Of a stretch of DNA of 64,000 nucleotides, positions 10,109 to 21,344 are shown in pieces. Origin of the DNA: Hyaloperonospora brassicae (taxonomy: Eukaryota; Oomycota; Peronosporomycetes; Peronosporales; Peronosporaceae); assembly GCA_947650285.1 (NCBI GenBank), contig CANTFL010000222.1, forward strand, positions 49,567-113,566. The letters run 5' to 3'. Every line of letters starts with the position of its first letter. Within the stretch, counting starts at the first letter, position 1. The notes under the pieces are model-generated. The model saw only the letters and a list, made by a program, of their open reading frames with translations. It ran no database searches and was not told the DNA's origin. The position numbers and the translations under genes were made by a program.

Positions 10109-10501
10109 TGTAACGGGGCAGCCCGTTACATGGAAATTGTCATTTAGAAGATAATGACAATAAAGAATATTATGTTGAATATTCTTTTAACAACATCACC
10201 AATGGTGGTGATATTGATGGGTCTATCAAAGAGTCTACTCATTGGTTGATATCTTGACGATATCAACCCACCAATCGATGCAAGACGCGCGCAATGAGTG
10301 GTGAGTAGACGTCGTCATACATATATTTAGATTAGTATAATTAAGTGAGGTCAAACAGAGAGACAGTGGTTAAAAGACTTAATTATACAAATATAACAGT
10401 TCTGCTTTTACCTTATCTACGCTTCCTCGTTTGCCTCGTGTACGTCTGTCGGGGCAACAAAACCCTTGCGTTAAGTTCACGCAAGGGTGTGCCATGTTAG
10501 A
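10109..10501 (+). repeat. 3' LTR of gypsy-1
   Basis: A 393-bp direct copy of 2518-2910, starting TGTAACGGGGC. The first stem (10109-10117/10122-10130) is perfect here. The terminal bases read GTTAGA rather than GTTACA. The right neighbour is the 3' end of the LINE RNase H frame. Confidence 0.9.
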
Positions 10502-10509
10502 TTGAGGGC

Positions 10510-11422
10510 TTACACCGCCAAACAAGGGGGTTCATTTTTCTTCTCTCCAGCCGGGGCCATCGTGCACATTCTGCGATGAGGTACGACGCTCGGGCCATGT
10601 GCTGCCATCGAGTTCAACCGCTGATGCACGTCGTTGTGCAGGTGCTGTTCCAGTCCCGCTATGAGCGAACGGTTCGCACGAGCACACGTCCGCTGCGACG
10701 CTCGCGGGTCCACCTCGTCGTTCGCAGCCCTGTCCGCCATTTTGTTGTGTCCGCGGTAGTAGTGCGTCCAGATATAGATACCCAATACGGTCGCACACCA
10801 CCTCGCCTATAAGTAGAGTGGTCGAAATCGGTGGTGGCGCGGCTATCGGTGCCGCCGCATCTGCTGAATGATCATGAGACTGTATCCTACCACATGCAGT
10901 GGAGTAAGTTGGTCAGCTTCAGATCGACGGAGACCATGATTGAGCCCCCAGAACTCCGTCGAGTTTTTGGTCGTGTCTACCCGAGCGTACGACATGCTCG
11001 CCGCCCAGATGATCTCCGCCGAGTGCGTATCCGTGTCGACGCGCACCATGACCGAATTATATCCACCTGGTCACGGGATGCCACGTGAGCCGCCGTCGGA
11101 GAAGAGCAGACGAAGGCTCTGACTGCTGATAGGCGGCGTCCTAATGAGATCCGCAGTTGGCTCCGTGAGGCGCGCAGCTAGGGCGCCCGTCACGGCCTTC
11201 TTTGGAGCATCTTCTTCGTCCGTGTCTAGCTTGTACTTTAGGGACACAAAGTCGCGCAACGCGTTGTCGACCTTGGCAATAACCACCGCCTACAGCGTAG
11301 ACTGATCCGCTTCCAACTCGTGCCGAAACCGTAGTCGCGCGCACCAGATGGAGTGGATTGTCGTTGCCACCGTGAGCCGCCAGAGACCTCTGACAAATCG
11401 AACAAAACGTCGCGACGTTCAT
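10510..11422 (-). pseudogene. LINE RNase H domain
   Basis: Fragments in several - frames read as RNase H. One has S-T-E-F-W-G-L-N-H-G-L, corresponding to the helix with the catalytic Glu, and T-P-L-H-V-V-G-Y-S, where the usual catalytic Asp of G-D-S is Tyr. Another has Y-Y-R-G-H-N-K-M-A-D-R-A-A-N, the C-terminal His/Asp block. A basic C-terminal tail follows to 10510. Frameshifts separate the blocks, so no active enzyme is encoded. Confidence 0.65.
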
Positions 11423-11523
11423 ATCCGGCCGCAGCGAGACGTTCTTGGACTGCCTGCCACGCGCGTGTCGGCGTGTTGGGGATGTTCAGGCTGAAGCACG
11501 ACTCCATGAGGCATTCCGTCACA

Positions 11524-12323
11524 TTATCGCCGAGTCGCCACACATCGGGTCCTAAAGTCTGCCCACGACGCCTTTGATACCGGGCACTCCGAGAAGACGT
11601 GCTGGAGTGTAGCGAGCTCGTCGCGCCGACACGAGCTCTGCGGGCACGATCGATCACTGTGCACGTAGTTCCACAGATTGAGCTTGTTCGCCTTGATGCG
11701 ATATAGCGTCTGCACCGTGGCGGCGTCCGATCCCGTCACTGTGCCAATGTCACTCCATTTAAGCTGCGCTGACGCACTTCGTAGGTCGCTGTTGCTGGCG
11801 GCCTGCACAGCGATCGCCCGGTAGCGCTCGTGATTTCCTTCCTTCGCGCGCTGCATCGCCGCCACCGCCTTGACCCTCGTCCGCTTAGGCCTCCATCCCT
11901 CGCCCATTTGCAGCTGCACGAGCCGCGACAGTGCCGGGTGGTCGTGTAACCGAAAGTCCCTGTTGCCGACGTCCGCTAGGGCACGTCGTTCGGAGTAGTA
12001 GCGCGACTCGACCCGATAACTGGGCATTAGAGCTTGGGGTACGAAAAGATGACGCCGTCTGCGCTGTCCGTTAGGCGCCACGAGCAGTGCATCGACGAGA
12101 CTGCGCCGATTGGCCGCAGGTGCATCGTCGTGTGCGGTCGGAGTAGGAGCTCAGGTAAGTAGCAAACCATCGCCTTGCAAGGATCCGAAACCGCCCGCCG
12201 CAACACAGGGGTGCGGGACCGCCGCATTTCGGCCTTTATTACGCCGTTCCTTATCCACGTGAAGATGAGGAGGTCTCGAAGCGTGCACCACCTGTCGCCA
12301 CGTCGCAGCAGCCTGATGTTCAT
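11524..12323 (-). pseudogene. LINE RT C-terminal region with Cys/His motif
   Basis: The - frame 12081-11524 ends in C-P-Q-S-S-C ... H-V-F-S-E-C-P, the zinc-binding motif found after RT in many LINEs (zf-RVT-like). It is preceded by a helical thumb-like segment. The frame at 12323-12027 holds the adjoining upstream part. Confidence 0.6.
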
Positions 12324-12697
12324 AGGCTGCCTACTGCTGTCGATCGATCATTGCCGCATGTCGATTCCCACGCGGTCGTACCACTCAAGGCAGAACGGCC
12401 CACGCAAGCGTTGCCTCCCTCTCGACACATGCGTGAGTAAGCGCATTGCATCACTCTCAACGTCGACCTTCACGCAGTCTCCATCCCATTTCGCAGCGTA
12501 CAGTTGCCACCGGAGCAGCGACGCTGTTGCGGCCACATAGCCGGCATCCGTTGATTCGATCGGGTCGCTGTGCTCTCCGAACATTACTTCACCCCGCTCT
12601 TCCACATGGTGTCCGCCACCGTGAAGCCCCCACATACGCGTCCCGCAGCTCCAGAGTCAGGTACAAATTGACTCCCGCTCGCTCTACCAGTAGGATG

Positions 12698-14020
12698 TCA
12701 CCCGCGATCCGCGCCGGACAGTTCACGCCTGCAGCCCACCTGCCGACTGCAGTGGCAGCTATCGCGAGAAAGTCTGTGGCGATGTGCGGCACAGCGAGCC
12801 CCCCCTTCGCACACGCAAAGCACCGCCTGCGCGTCTCTCACCCATGCGAGGGTTGGCACGACTTCTCTCGGGCCCCAGACAAAACGCTTGATCAGCTTCT
12901 GCAGCGGAGACAAGATCTCAAAAGTCGGCTAAGAGTGTCATGCGAGTAACGTGACCTTGGAGATGACGATTGCTGCCTCCAGAGCGTCTCAGCTCCGGAC
13001 CGTGTTCGTCTTCCTTCGGGCCAGCGCTATCCGCGTGTTCAGCGCAAAAAAGACACGCGTCCCAGTTGTCCTTGACCGTCCTCCTCTCTACAACGATCAC
13101 GCCCAGATAAACGGCACCGCTCGCCAGCTTGCAGCAGTCGAATGCCGTGCAGCAGCTCCGGATCGATAAATGACCCATCACAATGCGGCACAGCCAAAGA
13201 ATTTGGGGTATTGGTCTTCAGCCCAGAAGTCTCGCCAAACCGCAACAGAGCCTGCATGACCTCGACAACGTCCTCTAAGGACCGGACGTAGACAGCCGTA
13301 TCATCGGCGTACCCGCAGACCTTGGCCGCCATCGCTGCCGACTTGTTAGCGATCTGTACACCCGTCGAGCGATATCGAGCCGCTCAAAGAGCGGCTACAC
13401 CGCCAAGATGAACAGCAAAGGTACCAACAGGTATCCTGTCGGATGCCACACATGACGTCCAGCAGATAGGGTACGTAGCCGCTCACGATAAATCGGCTCC
13501 TCGTGCAGTTGTGCAGTGCTGCGACGATGCGCACGAACGCTTCCGGGAAATCGAGTCGTCGCAGCGCGGCGAGCAGGAAGTTAAGCGACAGCAAGTCGTA
13601 TGTCTTTAAGACGTCCAGGAGAAGCACAAGCGCGCGTCGCAGATCAAAGTCGTCTCTGGCACAAATCTTCGCGGCAGCAAATATGTCAACGACCGTCGCC
13701 ATCTCGCGGCGTGGTACGAAGCCGGTCTGCAACAGATGCACGAGCGTTGGAAGCATCGGCCGGAGTCGTGAGGCAAACACTCGCGTGAAGATAGTGTAGT
13801 CCAAGTTCAGGAGGGAAATCGGTCGATAGTAGAGCGTGCGCTTCGCTCTCTTCGGCTTCGTGATACACGATAACACCACCTCATCGAATGTGATCGTCAG
13901 GAAGACGCCGAGTGAGCACACGATAAACAGCCGCACCAGCAGAGGGACAATATTGTTTTTGTTTTCGCGATACCAATCGTTGCCGAGCTCTTCCAGGACC
14001 CATGCTATCCGCGCTTGCAC
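12698..14020 (-). pseudogene. LINE reverse transcriptase
   Basis: Non-LTR RT blocks are visible in order: Y-R-P-I-S-L-L-N, the Q-T-G-F-V-P-R-R block, motif A (L-L-L-D-V-L-K-T-Y-D), motif B (C-G-I-R-Q-D-T, where the usual Gly after Gln is Asp), and motif C (G-Y-A-D-D-T-A-V-Y-V, intact, near 13315). A frameshift separates motifs B and C. Palm residues beyond 13039 are hard to follow. Confidence 0.8.
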
Positions 14021-14379
14021 CGCCTGGCTGACTTCAGCACCTCAGCATCTGACACCTCGATGCAAAGCGCCGCCATGTTATCGCCAGGCTCTCTCATTGG
14101 GAGAGAGCTGAGGAAGTCAGTGACAGTGTCACTCTCCAACGGCACCTGCTGCATGACGCCTTGCCAGCCGTCACAAATGTCCTCCGCGAGCTTCCGCGAC
14201 AGTCATCTTCCTTGTCCCGCAGTGCCCTAGAGGTTGTACACCTTGTTGCCACGAACTTCATCGAGACTCGCCGGTAGAGGAGCCGATGCGACCGCGCCGG
14301 ATGATGCTCATGTGATCGTAAAAGTGCTTGCCCCTACTTCTGTTGCCACTCGGCTTTGTACTCCGCGACTATTATATTA

Positions 14380-14466
14380 TTGAGATATTTTTTTTTAATG
14401 TAAACTTTTATGTGTACTAAATTAATTTTATAACGTACTGGATAAGATAATATTTTATCTACCATG
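14380..14466. other. AT-rich island inside the LINE
   Basis: About 90 bp, much richer in A+T than the GC-rich LINE around it, with a run of nine or more T. It lies between the endonuclease and RT reading frames. No terminal inverted repeats were seen. It may be a small insertion or a decayed spacer. Confidence 0.4.
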
Positions 14467-14642
14467 CCGAGCCTTTAGCACATAGCTGGTTAGTCAGTCC
14501 TCCGCATTGGTCCCAGAGCGTAGGGCGCCTTCCAGGCTGTCGGTCAGGGCTTGAGGCTCTGGCGGTTGCCGATTGTTGCTCTCCGTCGCGCTTTCTGGGC
14601 CGCCGTCACGCACTTCTTCCGCAGCTCGCTCTTCGCATTGAT

Positions 14643-15665
14643 CTACCACCCCGCAGCAGCACGTGCTTTGTCCACCGCTATGCTCGCCGCCGTGATAACG
14701 TCTTCCAGGTGCGCCGACGCGCCTGCGAAGAAGTCCGTCGTCACAGCCTCGGAAGTTCTTTCAGCGTTATTCGCCGGCGAGTACACTTGCCGCCTCGTCT
14801 TCACTTGTACCGACCGAATGGGTACCGCGACACGTATCGCGACGCCGTTGTGGTCAGAGAACGGCCCCGAAATTGACAAGCCTACCGCTCGCACCCCGTA
14901 TCCGTAATTGAACGAGGATAACCACCTGCCCAGACGGCAGCTCGCCTCTTGTCCTCCCGACATATTGTAGAAGTACGTGTGGTGCTTTAAACGCTAGTCG
15001 ATCTCCGTGTCGTTGGCCTCTAGGTCGTCGTCCAGAAATATAATCAGAGCACTGCATTGCAGCAGTTGACAAAGAGCGAACGAGTCGTGATTATTCCTCC
15101 GCGACTTAAACGACCGATCTGGAGTCTCGAGGAGCGTGCAGTTAAAGTCGCCGCATAGAAACACTGGGCCGCCAGCACTGGTAACCACTTCTTCCAGCGA
15201 GCTAAACAGTTTCGCCCGCTTCGACACTTGTACCGGCGCGTACACGTTGATGATCGTGAACTCGCGGTCGTCAAAATCGTCGATGCCGCCGATTCGTCCT
15301 TCGCTCGGGCTTCAGAGCGAGAACCGCCGCTCACCATCGCCCACGAAGCCCCACGACCGGAGATGCCGCTCTGCAGCGCCGGCTGTTGCACACGCAGTCA
15401 CCCGCGTCTCTTGCAGGCATGTGATGTCCAGCAGGCCGTCTTGTGTCTGCTGAAGAAAGTGCGAGAACCAGCGGCTCTGTAGTTCCGGTTTGGCATCCAA
15501 CCTCATCAAGTTTTGAGTGAAAGGTCCACACGTCACGTCATGTGCCGACCTTAGACTGCCTCTTGTGCGCAGTCCTCGAACGCGCTGTGAGCGCGCTCGT
15601 GATGTTGATTCGAAGCCCTTTGTAACGACGTGCGACGCCGGCGTGCCAGACCTCTCAGATGACAA
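14643..15665 (-). pseudogene. LINE endonuclease (APE/EEP type)
   Basis: Target-nicking endonuclease remnant. Blocks in order on the - strand are L-D-I-T-C-L-Q-E-T-R-V (catalytic Glu), S-W-G-F-V-G-D-G, V-F-L-C-G-D-F-N-C-T-L (the G-D-F-N box), and S-D-H-N-G-V-A-I-R-V (the S-D-H box). They fall in three frames, so at least two frameshifts separate them. The key residues themselves remain. Confidence 0.8.
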
Positions 15666-16599
15666 GCACTTCGATTAGCGCCTCGTTCAGGAGCACAAAG
15701 TAAGCGACACGCCTCATCTCGTCGTCGTCGTCGTAGACCCGAGCGCTCGTGTCGGGAAAGACAAGACCACAGTCCGGCAACTTTGGGAAGCGACTGGGGC
15801 AAAGCAGACTCCGCAGGTAGAGCACCGCGCTGAGCTTGTCGTCGAGGGCTAGTTCCGTGATTTCAGTGCTCAGGTCGTTGTCAAACTATTCCACCTTGCG
15901 CAACCACGCTGTTGCGTTCGTCTGGTTCCATCGGTTGGTGCCGAGGGATAGAGATCGAACCTCCGTCTCTTGCTTTCGGCACAGCGCGCGCAGCGGCCTG
16001 GCCAAGCCAGGCTCTTGTCAGTGGATAGATGCTCGATCAGCGCAAGCTAAGCGTTGCTACACAGTGTTCGACCGAAGGTCATCCACTCCGTTTTAATCCA
16101 CTCAGTCTTACTCCACGTGTGCAGATCCACGAGAGGGTGCGGGATGAAGGTATTCACGATCACCAGGCTGTCGAATTGGTGCTCAATCCAGCTCGGGAAG
16201 TTTTCGCCTCCAGTCGGCCGGGCTGCGCCTTCGACGTCTGACTCCGACACTTTGCGGACGCGATGCCTTTTCCGTCTTGCGGCGGTTGCTCTCGTCAATC
16301 TTGTCCTTCGTCAGCCGCGCGTGAGCAGCCTTCGGCTGCATCAGCTGAGCGACGTTGATCTCCGGCCTGGTCGTCTCTTGGTGCGAGCGTACTGTTCGCT
16401 GCTTGGTCGTCGCGCGGTATTTGCGCCGGCGTGTCGCAGCAAGCGTAGCTGCGTGGTCGTCGACCCCCCGTCTAGCCGCCGCTACCGCGTTCCACTCGCA
16501 GACTTCATCTCTCGATGGGTTGAAGGGCCGCGGGATGCTTTCGGCATCTGCTGGCTGTTAGGGCTGCGTAGCCGTGCGCCTTGACTGCGCATCAGCTTC

Positions 16600-18536
16600 T
16601 TGGGCCGCAAGGACTGATGCCGTTCCGGGAGGAAGATGAGAAGCGAGGTGGTCCGAGTTGCCGCTCACGTCCGAGTCTTATCTGTCGGTCGAGGGTCTCT
16701 CGCTGTCGTTCGAGCGCAAATAAGAGACCGCTATGGACACCTCAAGCTCATCGACCGCCATTGTGGCTGCTAGCAACTCCCTCGCCTCGTCTGCGGCCGC
16801 GTTGGCCGCGGCCGCCTCCTGAGCAAGTGCTGCTTCTGTTGCCGCCGCATGTGCAGTAGCCGACTCGACTTCCTGCTGCTGAGTCTCAGTCGTCGCTAAT
16901 GGCGCTGTCGTCGGCTTACTAGCTGCTGCCGCAACCACGTACCGAGCCACTGTCTTTGCCGCAGCCTCCGCGCCCTTAGCCATCTGATCTGCCACAGCTT
17001 GCGCTGCCTCATCTTGAGCTGCAGCCGTCTTGGCTGCTGCCATATTCTTTGTCGTCTCATTTGTCTTCTAGCGACAGATCACGTTCAGCTCAGCCGTCAC
17101 CGCTGCCTTGGTTTTCACTCGCGCGTCAACTTTGCGCTTGTAAAATCCGCTTTTGCGCCATGCAGATGCCGACCGCCCTGCTGCCTCTTGGCGCAGGCTG
17201 TCCTTGAGCCCTGGCGCCACTTTTGAGAAATATGTCGGCTGCCTTAGTCCAGCCTTCCGCATGAGGGCGTAGAGTATCACGGCACGTCGCCGCAGCTGTC
17301 GCTGTCACCGTGAAGTTTGCTGAAGCCTTCTCCGGGTCGGCCGTCGCGCAGTCTTTTCGGAAGTGACTGACACAGAAGCAGCGCTGGTACGGTTCGCGAT
17401 TGCTCTTCCGCAGGTGCAGCATCGAAGTCTCGATCGCCATTTAATCTGTAGTAATGCGGAGCACGTGCTTCCGATCGAGCTCTTTGGGACACTCCATGGA
17501 GTCAAAGGTGACTACCCATCGATGCGCGCTGAAGACTTTCGCAGTGGTCGCTTCGTGCGACTCGATCGCGAGCACAGCCGTCGACGACGCGGCTACGATC
17601 CAGGCTCGGATCTCTGCCAAGAAAAATGTACCTTTGCCGTGCACGTGCTCCTGGTAGAGAATCAAGACCGTGTCGTCTGTGTAGCCGGTCTTCTAGTCCA
17701 CCGTGCTTGGGGCATCTGCCACGAGTAGCTGGAGTCGGAAGGAGACCACTCGGAGGTCGGCCGTCGCCCGTGCGTCTCTGGCGGCACGATGTTTGAACGT
17801 GAATGCCACGATCGGCGAGAGTCTCGAGCACCCTGCGCGCGACAAGGCCAAAAAGAGCGCTTTCACTCGCTCCGTCATATCCGTAGCGGCCGCTGCTGCA
17901 AACATCCGGCTGTACAGTTTCGCGCGCGCATCGAACTCAGGGAGAATGAGTCCGACAAACAGTCGTGCGAAGAGCTTGTGAACGAGACGAGTACGCTGGT
18001 GGACCGCAAAAAGTTCCCGTTTCGCTGCCGCGTTAATATAATGAAGAATCCAGGCGCCTTGCTAATCTGGATATTGCTTCATAGCCATGATTTTAGAGTC
18101 TCAGCCTCGATCGCCGTCATCGGTCGCTGAAAGTCATACTTCCAAAAATGGCATTGTTGTTGCGCGCATTTGTACAGTCGGCGGATGTCGTCCTTAATGA
18201 CTGTCGGGGATTAAGCACCCTTCGCCTTCTTTAGCGCGCTGATCGTGTTTCCCTTCCACGCGTCAGTACGCCGGTCCTGCTTTCGCGCGTTCTTCGAGAT
18301 GCCCTGCTCTAAGATCGAGCAAGAAGGGACCACATAACCTTCTCCTGATGCCATCTGCAGTGGAGCCTCGTCTTGGGGGGGGTCGCCTGTGGCATGTCGC
18401 TCGGAGCTTCTACCATCTCAACTTCCTCCTTCGGAGCATGTCCGGTGCCGGCCTGGTCGCCATCGGAACCGACCTGCCCGCCTACAGTTAAAGAGTCACG
18501 AAGAAAGATCGCAGTCGCCACCGCGCCTTTTACCAC
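16600..18536 (-). pseudogene. LINE ORF1 (gag-like) relic
   Basis: Upstream of the endonuclease the - strand shows a disordered acidic N-terminus (18536-18309), a central part with frames such as T-T-A-K-V-F-S-A-H-R-W-V-V-T-F, a Cys/His-rich segment (R-C-F-C-V-S-H-F-R-K-D-C) near 17380-17340 that looks like a damaged zinc knuckle, and an Ala/Glu-rich helical tail (17043-16678). This fits a LINE nucleic-acid-binding ORF1, but the match rests on order and the knuckle-like motif. 15666-16600 adds only a low-confidence linker. Confidence 0.45.
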
Positions 18537-18540
18537 GATT

Positions 18541-20946
18541 CCTCGTCTTCCTGTTCAGCTTCGTGTGCTCTCAACACCTAGCGCCCCGCCTCCTTGTCCA
18601 TGTGGGCGGCGATAATGATTTTCCCAATTGCGTGCTTCTGCAATGCAGGAAATACCGACGTGATAGGTCGAAGTCCTTCTCGCCCTCTCAGTTTTCAGCC
18701 AATCACTTCTCGAATCTGCCCCTTTTGCTCTTCAGCCGGAAAATTTCGAGAGCGTTGCCATCATGATGTGCGTCGTCCATCCGGCCTTTTGTTGTCATAA
18801 TTATCAATATTCTGCGCGGTACTCTCTCACCTACTCGATCGATATATTGGCAAAGAGATACATATGTAGTCACACAGTGTCGTCAACAAAAGTCTATGCT
18901 GTATGATTCGACATGGCGCAAGTGAAGCAGCGTGGACTACGGCAAATCTATCGTACGTTCGCAACAATGCTATCTGACTACTGCAATGTATTCGGTGAGG
19001 ACGATTTAGACAGCATGAAGTAGGACGCGTGAGCGTAGATGGCTCCACAATACATTATGGCGGAAAGAGAGCGCCGCGCTGATAGGCTCCTTGCGAGCTG
19101 GACCGAACGATGTAGCGGAAAGATGCTGGCTTACATGGTCGTCTCCATGTAAATTCACAGCTCGCGAGTGTATATAGTCTATCTCGGATCATGTTTATTC
19201 ATTTGAAATGGACGCTGCGCTCGCCAACAGCGTCGACGAACACTCAACTTTGAGATACAGCTCTTGTACGAGAATCATAGCAGAGGCGCTGCTTCGAGTA
19301 CGACCGACGATCTGCTGTACCAACAATCTGACACACGCAGTCTACGTCGAAGACCGTGCGTGGCACCGAAGCGCACTTTTGGGCCTGTGCGAGTGGATGC
19401 GAGGATCGCTGCCACAAACGATAGACGCTTCGTCATTAAGGTACGACATCCACAGTTTAGTGTTCCTTGCTGTAACAAACGTCGGAAGCTCGTAGTTCCT
19501 TCGTACTTTATAATAACTTCATGGAAAGAACAAGGCTTGACAAATATTTATCGTGTGCAGCGTAGTGCGGACCAACGAAGTAGGATGACAGGGTAATTAG
19601 GATGAGAGAAACTCGAGCTGTTATTTCTCACGGTTGTGACCATACTTTTCAATAGCAACAAGAACTAATGGTCCTCCAATGTCAACTCAGTGGTTTCCCA
19701 AACAATGGGCCTTTCGATAGAATCCGTTACTAATGTCCGCAGGTTTCGGAAATGCATAATGAAAAGTCATCAAAATACGACCAGCAAGATGACAATGAGA
19801 CAGGCAGAGAGCGAATTTGACGAAAAACAAGGAACAAGTGCATATTAAGCTAATTAGATATTGTTATCACTGGACGTCCAGCAGAATCAAAAGCCCGAGT
19901 TGAAGAGGTGGCTTCAATGAACTTGTGGGTGTCTGGTAATTAAAGTCGCGCGTTTGGAACCCGTGGCTTGCAGAGGGGTGAACGGTCCGCTAATCTTGCC
20001 AAAGAAGGTCTTGCGAAGTCAGATCCAAAATTGAGAATGCAATAAAGGCCTTGTTTGATCCAACGTGCCTAACCGTATGCTGCATCTTATTTCATGTATA
20101 CATCGATCCATCCATTAGAGTCTACGCAGAGTGGTCGTGGATTAGTCGTGGCGTAGGATACATTCATCTCTCAATCAGTCAGGTGGTAGATATGCCACGC
20201 GGATGCGGCCCTTTCCGTCGTCGACGTCGCTCTTTTCGAAGACCAAGCAGACGATGTCGACAAGAAAAGGCTCTTTTGGCTAGTGCAATTACACTGTGGG
20301 TGTGCAGTGTTCGAGCTTCATAGAACGATATGGAGGGCTCAAGACGTACCCTCATCCGGGATAGAAGTTAAAATCATGGAGACAAGGCGACATATGCTAG
20401 TAGAAATACTATTGGTGATCAGAGGCGTAGGCTGTGACAAAAAACAAGTCGATGAAGACGTTAACGACCCTCTGGAAGAAGTGCGCGAACTCGCTTGGTT
20501 AACTTTGTGAGCTGCTTGATTAAAAGGCTTCGTTGATCGAGAATGGTCTTGTCAAGCGACGTCGTTGAGCAGCATTGCCTTGTCGTTTATCATGAGGCGA
20601 ATCCATTTCTTCGTCATCGGATATAGAGCAGCGGAACAGAGCTGATTCGATGCGATGTTGAGTCAGTGACGGCCAATTAATGGAGCGCACTGAGACCCGA
20701 TGTCGTATGATACGAGCATATACGATTGCTATGGACAGTAGCGAGGCCGTGGTCCACAAAGTACACACATGATTAGTGGATATGCCATGTCATCCTTCAT
20801 ACCTCACGATCTTATTTGAGATTGCATGCTAAAGAATCGACTGATTAAATCGAAAATGAGCAAACCGCTAGTTCAGAGTTTGTTCTCGACATCTTAAACT
20901 GTCAGTAGCGTATTGCAAGCGTATATGAACACATGTTAAATGCATC
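18541..20946. other. Anonymous region, no supported gene
   Basis: No domain, RNA gene or element boundary could be supported. Small + frames at 19208-19596 and 20051-20510 lack recognisable motifs, and codon use looks random. A TATATA motif near 19170 has no clear partner gene. Confidence 0.5.
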
Positions 20947-21058
20947 TGTAACGGGGCACCGAAGACTACGTACTGGTCTGCCAGTACGGAGTTACCTTTC
21001 ACTGACAACAATGAAATTCAGTGCCCTGCTATATATAAAAATACTGCATAGAAAGGTA
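20947..21058 (+). repeat. Left part of a gypsy-type LTR split by copia-A
   Basis: The sequence begins TGTAACGGGGCACCG, the same opening as the gypsy LTRs elsewhere in this window. It has a perfect 8-bp stem (20969-20976/20981-20988) and a TATATAAAAA box near 21030. The copia-A insertion follows; the right part resumes at 25683. Confidence 0.55.
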
Positions 21059-21335
21059 TTAAGGGTTACCGGTACAATCCGAACTTAAGCGTAGTTTTTA
21101 CGGGATAGTTCTTACGTCGGTATTTACCTCAGAGATGAATAGACGCGTAGGATGATTGGACGCGTGTAAATCAGGTTGATTAGATTCACCATGTGATTGG
21201 ATGCAGTCTAGGGCAGGCAGAGTTAAGACCTATGAATCAATCACTTTCCAATTTTCATTCTTCAGAGCAAGTGTCTTCTCTTCGGCTCGTCCAAGCGCAG
21301 ACTCTCTCGCCCGCCTCAACTTCCGAAGCCAACAG
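21059..21335 (+). repeat. 5' LTR of copia-A
   Basis: 277 bp, TTAAGGGTTACCGG to GCCAACAG; nearly identical to 25400-25676. Confidence 0.85.
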
Positions 21336-21344
21336 GTTATTAGC

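Larger units (their letters stand above)
2518..10501 (+). mobile_element. Ty3/gypsy LTR retrotransposon, gypsy-1 (full length, inactive)
   Basis: About 7.98 kb, bounded by two direct 393-bp repeats beginning TGT(T/A)ACGGGGC and ending GTTACA (5') or GTTAGA (3'). Internal order is primer-binding-site-like sequence, gag with a CCHC knuckle, aspartic protease, reverse transcriptase, RNase H, integrase, GPF-type C-terminal module and chromodomain. The order RT-RH-IN and the chromodomain place it in Ty3/gypsy, chromovirus-like. By eye the LTRs differ at roughly 28 of 393 positions, so it is older than gypsy-2 and copia-A. Gag has one stop; pol has at least two stops and about four frameshifts. No matching target-site duplication is visible: TGTAT on the left, TTGAG on the right. 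The whole element is unusually dense in perfect local inverted repeats. Confidence 0.92.
10502..18540 (-). mobile_element. LINE (non-LTR retrotransposon), degenerate
   Basis: Read from right to left this stretch gives a gag-like ORF1, an exonuclease-endonuclease-phosphatase (APE-type) endonuclease, reverse transcriptase, a Cys/His tail and RNase H, the order of an L1/Tad-like LINE with RNase H. All parts are broken by stops and frameshifts. No poly(A) tail (poly-T on the + strand) is seen at 10502, so the 3' end is probably truncated where gypsy-1 abuts it. The 5' limit is uncertain. Confidence 0.75.

Noticed and set aside
11524..12949. Long + frames in the LINE (for example 12446-12949) as genes
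   Set aside because: They are shadows of the LINE RT on the - strand, caused by high G+C.
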